In this document: positions 30,518-38,381 of the stretch, piece by piece
Numbering within the stretch: the stretch's first letter is position 1
Layout of the letters: each line of letters starts with the position of its first letter
Origin: Vallitalea pronyensis
GTDB taxonomy: Bacteria > Bacillota > Clostridia > Lachnospirales > Vallitaleaceae
Reading direction: 5' to 3'
Assembly (NCBI RefSeq): GCF_018141445.1
Contig: NZ_CP058649.1
Span: 205,001-269,000, forward strand
Length of the DNA stretch: 64,000 nucleotides
Notes under the pieces: model-generated
Told to the model about the DNA's origin: nothing
The model's input: the letters and a program-made list of their open reading frames with translations, nothing else
Database searches by the model: none
Made by a program: the position numbers and the translations under genes

Positions 30518-33500
30518 CTAGTGCATAACGATATGATCCACATTAATGCCTGTATAATCCCCTTGATCATAGCTAAGTTTGATGGTATTTTTACCTTGAT
30601 TAAGTAATAATTGTACAGTGACTGTGTTCCAAGTGTCCCAGTCGCTTGTCTTAGCTAATGCTACGTCTGTCATATGTGTTCCATTGACATAGATGGAACG
30701 CTGTCCATTAGAAGCTCCAGCACAATAACGGATATCAACTGTCTTGGTGCCTCCACTTTCTGCCCATACATCAAATGTGATGGCGTCTCCGCTTTCTGCA
30801 AATCCATCAACAAAACCTGTACCATAGTAATTGTCATGGTTATTATTGGTGGTTACACTGGTATGGGTGGCATACTCAGCCTCATAGGACGCTTTGTTCA
30901 CACCATTTAAGACAACATTTCTTGATTGGGTACTTGATGCTAATTTGACATACGTCATTAATCCAGCTGTATCATAATACCAACCTGAACTTGCATTTTT
31001 AAAATCAGTCATGTTCGTATATGTTGTAAGGTTGCCGCCATCAACGGTTACACCCTGTGGTTTAGATGCAAACACTTGAAGGGTACTGGTTCGAGGCATA
31101 TCTGGCACTTGAACCGTTACCGTATCTGTACTATCATTTTCCACGACTGTGATTTGTCTTGTGGTTTGACTCACATAATCAAACCAGTCATAACTGGATG
31201 TACCTTCTGGGAAGATTCTAAAGGTCAGATGGTTGTAGTTATCTAAATCATTTCCTATGGTACCTCCTAGATCATAGTCTGCATTCAGATTCATGGGCAG
31301 GATACTTCCAGCTTTGACGAATACAGGGATACTGTCAAGTCCAGCATGATAATCAATGCTTTGCTGACCTGGTTGCTGAGCACCCCACCAGAAGTCTACC
31401 CATTCTCCTTCCGGAAGATAGATGCTGCGATTATCGCTTCCCTCTTCCATGACAGGTGCTACAAGTAGATTGCCGCCTAGCATGTATTGGTACTCTTGAC
31501 TAGCGGCTTCACTATCATTGGGGAAATCAAGGATCATATGACGCATCATGGGTGTTGCCGTTTCTGATGTATATTTTGCTTCATTGAATAAATACGGTAT
31601 TAATGACATCCTTACATTGGCAAACTTGCGGTAAATGTTAAGGCAATCCTGGTCCCCTGTTCGATCCACCATGTTCCAAGGTGTTCTTGCTTGGGATGGT
31701 GATGGATTAGCCTTCTCAGAATGTATCTGCATAATAGGCGAAAATGCACCCTGAGTAATGCTTCGCTTATACAATTCTGTTGATGGAATATCACCACTGA
31801 AACCTGCTAGATCCCATGCCACAAAAGGTACACCACTTAATGAAGCACTGATACTAGAGCGTACACACGCGACATAAGTATCCCATATGGATTCTTGGTC
31901 GCCACCCCATGTGATAGGATGTAGCCCAGCCTTAGCACCGCCTGAACGGCTGAAGGTTATGGTATCACTACGCTTATTCTTCAAATAGTCATAATAGGTT
32001 TGTACATAGAGGTCTGGGTATACATTACGCATTTCATCCGCTTTTGACCCATCAGAGAAGGTTGTGTTTCTACCCCATACAAACTCGCCGCCATCACATT
32101 TGAAACCGTCAAATCCCAAGTCGTCAATGAGATAATCACGTTTACCTAACCACCAATTGGTCGCCGCCTGATTGGTAAAGTCTGGGGTTAAACTCTCCTT
32201 GAACCAACCACCTTTATGGCGATATGGACTACCATCACCATTTGTTAACACGTAATTGTTAGCAAGGGCATAGGCTTCATCGTTATCTCTTTGTTCAAAT
32301 ATAGGTACGTTTTCATCTTTCTTAAGGACAGGAATTTGCCACAGTAAGAGTCTTACATCATCTTGATGGGCATTATCCACCATTTGTTTGGGATTAGGCC
32401 ATTTACCTGTAAAGTTAAAGTCACTTGCTGAGAATGGCTGCCCCCCATTATTGGTTGTATAGGTAGCATCATTGAAAATATAGAAGGTCTGCTCATCACT
32501 CCATTGTTCCAGTACAATAACCGATGTAGGCACATTATGCTGTTTGGTCAGATTCAACTGTTCTTGCACTTCGGCTTGTGTATCCCATTCATTAGCTGAC
32601 ATCCATACACCAAATGCCCAAATGGGTGGTAACGCTGGCTTTCCAACGACTTTAGCATAATCGCCATAGATATCTTTGTAATCACCTGCAAAGATATAGA
32701 ATTCTAGATTTTGATTCACCGTGTGACCTGCATTGGCTCTAATGGTTACTTTATCGCTGACATCTGTGCCGATACGGAACTGAGCGTAGTAGGTGGAATC
32801 AAGATAGAAACCATACTTATTGGTATTCACATAGAAAGGCACAGGTAAATAGGCTTTATCTTGCTGGTCTTTATACCAGTTAACCGTATGGATATCCACA
32901 TTCATGCCTCTTTTATTCAGTTCTCTAAAACGTTGACCAAAGCCAAAGAATTTTTCATTAGCAGGGGTGTAGAAATTCTCTTCCACTTGTTGTACAACCG
33001 TTTGCCCATCGGACAAAAAAGCAAGTGAGCGGCCTAAATTTGGATCATATTCCTTGGTAATCAGTGTTCCATCGGCTTTGTATACCTCTAATCGATAGGG
33101 GTTCTTATTAATTTTTAGCTTCATATGACTTGTGTTCACCCATATATAAGAACCTTGATCATCCATGGTATATTGGCTTGCTCCCGTTTTCATGGTTCCT
33201 GTTCCTAATGGGGCAAATTGGAGACCAAAATAATCTGTCTCTGGGAAATAAATATTCACCTTTGGTACAGCATCACCACTATTGGATGCACAAACCAGTT
33301 CTAAACGATTACCATAATCATTATAACTGGTCACATGGGTTACCCAATCCCACTCGGTTACAGTAAATGAATAGGGTCCCATGGTTTTCTCATTTTGTGA
33401 GTCTTTGTTTCCGTGAACGGTATATGTAATGCGGTCACCTTTTTGAAAGCTGCCTAAATTAGCCTCCCAATAGGTATTTCCACTGTCATTATATTTCCAA

Positions 33501-33784
33501 TCACTGTTAACAACAGGTTGGCTTACACCATTCTTCGTCCAAGTAACCCAAGTGGCTTGGCCACTTTCTATGGGCCAGGTATTCATCTTAATGTACACAT
33601 TTTCGCCTGCCTGGGGGTCTCTTGGATAGCGTTCTGAAGGCTCAAACTGTACCTCTGAACTACCAGGATAAATGCCTTCATACCCTAATGGATTATGCCA
33701 GATGCCGTCAATGGCAAAGGCAACGGTAGATGACATCATTAGACATATGACCAAAATGATACAAAAACTTGTTCTTCTCTTCAT
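30518..33784 (-). CDS. Secreted GH31 with CBM35; candidate 3-alpha-isomaltosyltransferase
   Basis: This 1088-residue protein has a clean signal peptide (AFA|IDG, residue 24), an N-terminal immunoglobulin-like domain opening IWHNPLGYEGIYPG with ERYPRDPQAGE, and a GH31 beta-sandwich and barrel. The nucleophile is Asp564 (GFDGFKCDGGE) and the acid/base Asp629 (HPITWGGDQ). A CBM35-like module ends the protein (from YEAEYATHTSV). The size and order match my recollection of CtsY/cycloalternan-forming enzyme (about 1090 residues). That enzyme transfers isomaltosyl units to make and close alpha-1,3 links, forming a cyclic tetrasaccharide. The neighbouring GH31 would supply the alpha-1,6 unit. Assignment rests on remembered architecture, so an alpha-glucosidase is still possible. 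Confidence 0.8.
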   Translation of the reverse strand: MKRRTSFCIILVICLMMSSTVAFAIDGIWHNPLGYEGIYPGSSEVQFEPSERYPRDPQAGENVYIKMNTWPIESGQATWVTWTKNGVSQPVVNSDWKYNDSGNTYWEANLGSFQKGDRITYTVHGNKDSQNEKTMGPYSFTVTEWDWVTHVTSYNDYGNRLELVCASNSGDAVPKVNIYFPETDYFGLQFAPLGTGTMKTGASQYTMDDQGSYIWVNTSHMKLKINKNPYRLEVYKADGTLITKEYDPNLGRSLAFLSDGQTVVQQVEENFYTPANEKFFGFGQRFRELNKRGMNVDIHTVNWYKDQQDKAYLPVPFYVNTNKYGFYLDSTYYAQFRIGTDVSDKVTIRANAGHTVNQNLEFYIFAGDYKDIYGDYAKVVGKPALPPIWAFGVWMSANEWDTQAEVQEQLNLTKQHNVPTSVIVLEQWSDEQTFYIFNDATYTTNNGGQPFSASDFNFTGKWPNPKQMVDNAHQDDVRLLLWQIPVLKKDENVPIFEQRDNDEAYALANNYVLTNGDGSPYRHKGGWFKESLTPDFTNQAATNWWLGKRDYLIDDLGFDGFKCDGGEFVWGRNTTFSDGSKADEMRNVYPDLYVQTYYDYLKNKRSDTITFSRSGGAKAGLHPITWGGDQESIWDTYVACVRSSISASLSGVPFVAWDLAGFSGDIPSTELYKRSITQGAFSPIMQIHSEKANPSPSQARTPWNMVDRTGDQDCLNIYRKFANVRMSLIPYLFNEAKYTSETATPMMRHMILDFPNDSEAASQEYQYMLGGNLLVAPVMEEGSDNRSIYLPEGEWVDFWWGAQQPGQQSIDYHAGLDSIPVFVKAGSILPMNLNADYDLGGTIGNDLDNYNHLTFRIFPEGTSSYDWFDYVSQTTRQITVVENDSTDTVTVQVPDMPRTSTLQVFASKPQGVTVDGGNLTTYTNMTDFKNASSGWYYDTAGLMTYVKLASSTQSRNVVLNGVNKASYEAEYATHTSVTTNNNHDNYYGTGFVDGFAESGDAITFDVWAESGGTKTVDIRYCAGASNGQRSIYVNGTHMTDVALAKTSDWDTWNTVTVQLLLNQGKNTIKLSYDQGDYTGINVDHIVMH

Positions 33785-34181
33785 CTTAATTCCTCCTTAT
33801 CAGCATGGTTGAGTGACGACAAAACATGATTACTAAACATCCCTCCCTTGAGCTTTATTTTCTTCCCGAATAAGTTATCCCTCATCACTTATCCAGTCCA
33901 AAACAATGTATAGATTAATGGAAATTCCCCTGTTCATAAGCTGATTAATACATCATCATCAAGAGACTTCCAAGATTTTTCACGCTACTAAATGGTCTTT
34001 ATCATATTTTTAATATTGCGACATTTTATGCTATGATTGACTAACATAATTGCTATATTTACATCTTGTCATAGGCTTATTTAGGTTTATGCTTGATATC
34101 ATCCAATTATTCCAAAGGAATAGGCGGGGCTGAGTCATCAGCCCCTAAATAAACACTGGTACATTATTATTGCGTTACCAT
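33785..34181 (-). other. Intergenic region between the binding protein and GH31 genes
   Basis: This 397-bp AT-rich gap contains a GC-rich hairpin near the binding-protein stop (34126-34145, listed separately) and a strong AGGAGG before the GH31 start. A second promoter for the GH31 genes may lie here (TTGATG-17-TTATGA near the middle is a weak candidate). I see no gene. Confidence 0.5.
34126..34145 (-). other. Hairpin after the binding-protein gene
   Basis: GGGGCTGA and TCAGCCCC pair perfectly around a 4-base loop, 37 bp past the stop codon. No T run follows on the minus strand. In sugar ABC operons, such a hairpin after the binding-protein gene often stabilises its mRNA to raise expression over the permeases, and that is my inference here. 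Confidence 0.65.
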
Positions 34182-35504
34182 CTATTTGATGATTTTTTCA
34201 ATGGCAGCTTTTGCTGCATCTAAGGCTTCTTGTGGGGACTTGGTACCATATTTTGCTGCCTCAAGTTCTTTACCTACAGCATCTGTTAATTCATTCCACT
34301 GTTCGATAACAGGTGGTACAACAAGTGTTTCAAGTGCCTCAAATACAATTTCTCTGCTTGCTGGCGGCTCTTTCTCTAAATACGTATACAGCACAGCTTT
34401 GTCCGATACAGCTGGCAACTCCCAACTGGCATTCACGCGGATTTCTGTTGCTTCTTTGCTAGATGTTAAGAATGAAATCCATTTGAAAGCTGCATCGGCA
34501 TGCTTTGATTTATTGGATACAGCAACACCGTTAGAGAAGAAATGATGGGCTTTTTGTGTGTTACCAGGTTCAAGTGTAATATCCCAGGCAAATGGCGCAT
34601 CAGCAAACATACCAAACATCCAGATACCTGTTCGCATCATGGCTATTTTTCCTGCCATAAAAAGGTCTTCTGATTTTTGACCACTCATTTGAGCGTCACT
34701 GGGTGTCACCTTATGTTGATCTATTTTATCAATCATCCATTGCAATGTTTCCACATTCTCAGGGCTGTTAATCACCACATTCCCATTATCATCAAAGACC
34801 TTACCACCATTTTGCTCAATGGTTTTGTAGAACTCCCAGAATTGAATAGGTGAATAGGTGCCCCAAATACCTTCTTTTTCATTGGTTAATGTCTTAGCCG
34901 CTTCTAACTCGTCTTCCCATGTCCAATCTTTTGTAGGATAGGCAACTCCTGCTTGGTCAAACAAATCTTTATTGTAGAAGAAGACCACATTGGAGAAGCT
35001 CTCCACTAGACCATATTGTGTCCCCTCATACTTAAACGCATCAAGGGCTGTCTGGTCATAAACAGATGTATCAACATCTTTGAGATATGGACTTAAGTCT
35101 TTCAGTACACCTTTTGAAGCATATGTGACAAAGGTTTCGTAATTCAGCTCAAAGGTATCCGGTGCATTGTCACCTGCCATGGCTGTCTGTAACTTGGTAA
35201 AGTAATCATTCCAGCCTACTGCATCGTATTCTACTTTAATAGTAGGATGAGCTGTCTCAAAAGCAGCAATCATCTCTTCAAGATCTTCAATATGATCGGG
35301 TGATGCTGAGAATGTCATGTACTCAATGGTGACAGGTTCTTCTGGTTTCTTTTCGTCATCACTATCTGAACCTTTGTTTTTATCGCCGTCGGTTACCACA
35401 TTGCTAGAACCCTCTTCTTTGTTATCCCCATCTGTTTTGGCACATCCAATGATGGTTGTCATCAGACACATAACGACTAGTAATGCTATCCATTTTTTAA
35501 ACAT
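34182..35504 (-). CDS. Sugar ABC transporter substrate-binding lipoprotein
   Basis: This 440-residue family 1 solute-binding protein has a lipoprotein signal (TTIIGC at Cys21), an acidic Gly/Ser/Asp linker, then a MalE-like fold: MAGDNAPDTFELNYETFVTYA, VEYDAVGWNDYFTKLQTAM and the later GIWMFGMFADAPFAWDI. It captures an oligosaccharide at the membrane and delivers it to the two permeases encoded just upstream (35596-37294). Between GH31 transferases and a GH65 phosphorylase, the ligand should be an alpha-glucan oligosaccharide, possibly a cyclic tetrasaccharide. The start ATG has GGGGG upstream. No ATPase gene is nearby, so a shared MsmX-type ATPase is expected. Confidence 0.9.
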   Translation of the reverse strand: MFKKWIALLVVMCLMTTIIGCAKTDGDNKEEGSSNVVTDGDKNKGSDSDDEKKPEEPVTIEYMTFSASPDHIEDLEEMIAAFETAHPTIKVEYDAVGWNDYFTKLQTAMAGDNAPDTFELNYETFVTYASKGVLKDLSPYLKDVDTSVYDQTALDAFKYEGTQYGLVESFSNVVFFYNKDLFDQAGVAYPTKDWTWEDELEAAKTLTNEKEGIWGTYSPIQFWEFYKTIEQNGGKVFDDNGNVVINSPENVETLQWMIDKIDQHKVTPSDAQMSGQKSEDLFMAGKIAMMRTGIWMFGMFADAPFAWDITLEPGNTQKAHHFFSNGVAVSNKSKHADAAFKWISFLTSSKEATEIRVNASWELPAVSDKAVLYTYLEKEPPASREIVFEALETLVVPPVIEQWNELTDAVGKELEAAKYGTKSPQEALDAAKAAIEKIIK

Positions 35505-35595
35505 TTTATTACCCCCATGTATGATTGTTTGGTTTTTGAGTAAACGAGAATGTCATCAAACTCTTTGGTTTAAGCCATCGAATGATGATAATCTC

Positions 35596-36420
35596 TTATT
35601 TGATGCCTGTGTGTGTCAATCCTTCAATAAAATATTTCTGTGCAAATATATACACAATTAAAATTGGCAAAACATTAATGACTGTACCAGCCATGAGTAA
35701 GTTCCAGTTTGTTTCCCACCTCCCTTGCAATACCGATAACCCAAGCGGCAAGGTCATATGTAACGTGTCATTGGTAACAATTAACGGCCATAAGAAATTA
35801 TTCCATGACTCCATAAAACTAAAAATCGATAACGTCGCAAGAGCAGGTTTTGCCAAAGGCACAAAAATACTCTTAAATAACCTAAAATACCCTACGCCAT
35901 CTAAGAAAGCGGCTTCCTCAATGCTTTTTGGAACATTCATAAAAAACTGTTTCATTAAAAATGTACCAAAGGCAATCTTAAACATCGATGGTATGATAAG
36001 AGCTTTGTATGTGTTAATCCATCCCAAGTATTTCATGAGTATAAAAAGCGGTGTTAAAGTTACTTGAGAAGGCACCATTAACGTACCCAGATAAAGCAAA
36101 AAGATAAGATTACGCCCTTTGAAATCAATTCTTGCAAAAGCAAATCCTCCCATGGAACAGATAATAAGCTGACCTACTGTAATGGTCAGTGCTACCCCTA
36201 AACTGTTCATAAAAAATCGGAAAATGGGCATCAGTTGGGATACCTTGATAAAATTATGCAACGTGATGTTTTTCGGAATGATTTCAGGTGGAAGTACAAA
36301 AGTAGCTGCGTCTGTCTTTAAAGCAGTGGATAACATCCATAGAAAAGGAATAATCATGGATGCAGCCCCAAGAATCAAAACGGTATAGGTTAATGCTCTT
36401 AATACATTACTAGATTTCAT
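35596..36420 (-). CDS. Sugar ABC permease, MalG type
   Basis: This 274-residue permease has six helices and the conserved cytoplasmic EAA loop (SIEEAAFLDGVGYFRLFKSIFVPLAKP) that contacts the ATPase. The N-terminal FLWMLSTALKTDAATFVLPPEIIP and the C-terminal FIEGLTHTGIK are typical of the MalG/inner component of carbohydrate importers of the CUT1 type. I chose the ATG at 36420, with AGAGGTGG upstream, over a TTG two codons earlier. The gene overlaps the end of the MalF-type gene by 11 bp, which indicates translational coupling. It ends 92 bp before the binding-protein gene. Confidence 0.93.
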   Translation of the reverse strand: MKSSNVLRALTYTVLILGAASMIIPFLWMLSTALKTDAATFVLPPEIIPKNITLHNFIKVSQLMPIFRFFMNSLGVALTITVGQLIICSMGGFAFARIDFKGRNLIFLLYLGTLMVPSQVTLTPLFILMKYLGWINTYKALIIPSMFKIAFGTFLMKQFFMNVPKSIEEAAFLDGVGYFRLFKSIFVPLAKPALATLSIFSFMESWNNFLWPLIVTNDTLHMTLPLGLSVLQGRWETNWNLLMAGTVINVLPILIVYIFAQKYFIEGLTHTGIK

Positions 36421-37294
36421 AGTCAATCCACCTCTTCTGAAGTCTATTCTGAATCACTGTGATGGTGAGGATAATGATAAATAATACCCAAGACATGGCC
36501 GATGCAACACCCATCTTATAATAAGAAAAAGCATTTTTGTAAATCTGTTCCACAATAACACTGGTAGCTCCTGCTGGTCCACCCTCCGTCATAATCCATA
36601 CTTGATCGAATACTTGAAAGGAGTTAATGAGGGAGATAATGAGTACAAAAAATGTTGTAGGACGAAGCAGGGGCACAGTGATATGACGGAACTTGGCTAT
36701 AACCCCGGCGCCATCAATGTTGGCTGCCTCATAATAAAACTTGGGTATACCTTGAAGTCCTGCAAGGAAGATGACCATAACGAAGCCCAGGTCTTTCCAT
36801 ACACTGGTTATAATAATGGCAAACATGGCCCAATTAGGGTCGTATAGCCACATGGGGCCTTGCACACCAATGAGAGACAAGAGATAATTGATGACACCAT
36901 ATTGTGGATTAAGCAACCACTTCCAGATCATGGATACAGCCACCCACGACGATACCACTGGAATAAAGTATATGGCGCGAAAAGCAACAATGCCTCTCAC
37001 TTTACTGTTAAGGAGAATAGCAATTAATAAGGATAAGAAGATAACTGAAGGTAGATAGCCTACGATAAAAGTCAGTGTATGTTGCAAGGCACTTCTAAAA
37101 TCTTCATTACTTAACAAATCAATATAATTATATGCCCCAATAAACTTTGGATCACCAAGCAAATCCCACTCTGTAAAACTCAATACAAATGACGCACCTA
37201 TAGGTATAAACAAAAATACCAGCATGCCTAGAAATCCAGGCAGTAAAAATAACATGGCCGCTAATCTTCTTTTTCGTTTCACCGTTTTCTGCAT
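36410..37294 (-). CDS. Sugar ABC permease, MalF type
   Basis: This 294-residue permease has six helices and the EAA loop EAANIDGAGVIAKFRHITVPLLRP. The N-terminal RRLAAMLFLLPGFLGMLVFLFIPIGASFVLSFTEWD is typical of the MalF-like CUT1 component. It forms the channel with the MalG-type partner that overlaps its 3' end. I chose the ATG at 37294 because AGGAAGGTGG lies just before it; a GTG three codons upstream is the alternative. It starts 21 bp after the LacI-type gene. Confidence 0.92.
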   Translation of the reverse strand: MQKTVKRKRRLAAMLFLLPGFLGMLVFLFIPIGASFVLSFTEWDLLGDPKFIGAYNYIDLLSNEDFRSALQHTLTFIVGYLPSVIFLSLLIAILLNSKVRGIVAFRAIYFIPVVSSWVAVSMIWKWLLNPQYGVINYLLSLIGVQGPMWLYDPNWAMFAIIITSVWKDLGFVMVIFLAGLQGIPKFYYEAANIDGAGVIAKFRHITVPLLRPTTFFVLIISLINSFQVFDQVWIMTEGGPAGATSVIVEQIYKNAFSYYKMGVASAMSWVLFIIILTITVIQNRLQKRWIDYEI

Positions 37295-37314
37295 GTGGTC
37301 CACCTTCCTAATGG

Positions 37315-38352
37315 TTAACTTTTAGCTGATAGTCGTTTTACTGTCTCTCTTTCCATAATGTCTACTGGTAATACGATTTCTTGTTTAGCATTGTTATCCT
37401 GCGTAATGCTCTTGACGATAATCTCAACTGCTTTCTGTCCTTTTTTATAAATGTCCTGTTTGACAGTGGTCAGCCCAGGGTCAAAAATTTCCGAAATATA
37501 AATATCATCAAAGCCCATAACGGATATATCATCCGGTACCTTACTGCCTAGCCCTTTTAACCCTTTTATCACCCCAAGAGCTAGAATATCTGCACTGGCA
37601 AATAAAGCGGTAATTTTTTTGTTTTTGATGATTTCTTTCGCCGATTCAATGCCGTAGTTAAAATCAACAACCCCTTCAAAAACAAGGTCTTTCGTCGTTT
37701 TAAGACCGTACTCTTTCAAAGCATCTTGATACCCAAGGTAACGTTCTTCTACAACACCACCAGCTTTTATCTTACCTGTCAAAATACCAATGTGCTCATG
37801 ACCATTTTCAATAAGGTGTTTGGTCCCTAGATAAGCACCGTATCGGTCATTAATCTGAACGCTGTGGAAATAGTGATCATTGCAATAGCTATCCACTAAT
37901 ACAATGGGTATATTACTCTTCTTTAACTCCTCATAAAAAGCATCCGGGTACATCCCCATGACAATGATGCCATCCATATTACGTTCTAAGGCCATATCCA
38001 AATACTTTTTATCAATATCTGTTCCTGAAACAATGATTTGGAAATTATGTTTCCTTGCATAGTACTCCACACCACTAAGAAACTCACTATAAAATGGATT
38101 GTTCAGCATTAATTGACGATCCACTTCTGTCTGGGGAATCACCACACCTAACAGCTTAGAGCTCTTGCTGACTAAGCTTCTAGCCGATATATCCGGAATG
38201 TAATTCAGTTTTTTCACAGCAGCCATAACCTTTTCTTCCGTCTCTTCACGCACCCGTCCTTTCTTATTCAATACATAGGATATGGTGGCGATGGATACGC
38301 CTGCTTCCTTAGCTACATCTTTTATGGTTACTCTTTTATTCACATGTCTCAT
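37315..38352 (-). CDS. LacI family transcriptional regulator
   Basis: This 345-residue repressor begins with the LacI helix-turn-helix (VTIKDVAKEAGVSIATISYVLNKKGRVREETEEKV) and has a periplasmic-binding-protein-type sensor domain (LLGVVIPQTEVDRQ to the C-terminus, with DDISVMGFDDIYISEIFDPGLTTVKQD). It lies within the alpha-glucan operon, 29 bp after the GH65 gene, and probably represses it. Candidate operators lie upstream of the GH65 gene at 40764-40775 and 40935-40946. The true start may be the GTG at 38343, which is better spaced from AAAGGG than the ATG at 38352. The inducer is not readable but should be an imported alpha-glucoside. Confidence 0.93.
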   Translation of the reverse strand: MRHVNKRVTIKDVAKEAGVSIATISYVLNKKGRVREETEEKVMAAVKKLNYIPDISARSLVSKSSKLLGVVIPQTEVDRQLMLNNPFYSEFLSGVEYYARKHNFQIIVSGTDIDKKYLDMALERNMDGIIVMGMYPDAFYEELKKSNIPIVLVDSYCNDHYFHSVQINDRYGAYLGTKHLIENGHEHIGILTGKIKAGGVVEERYLGYQDALKEYGLKTTKDLVFEGVVDFNYGIESAKEIIKNKKITALFASADILALGVIKGLKGLGSKVPDDISVMGFDDIYISEIFDPGLTTVKQDIYKKGQKAVEIIVKSITQDNNAKQEIVLPVDIMERETVKRLSAKS

Positions 38353-38381
38353 CCCTTTATGTTTGCCTCACCCTAAGTCTC

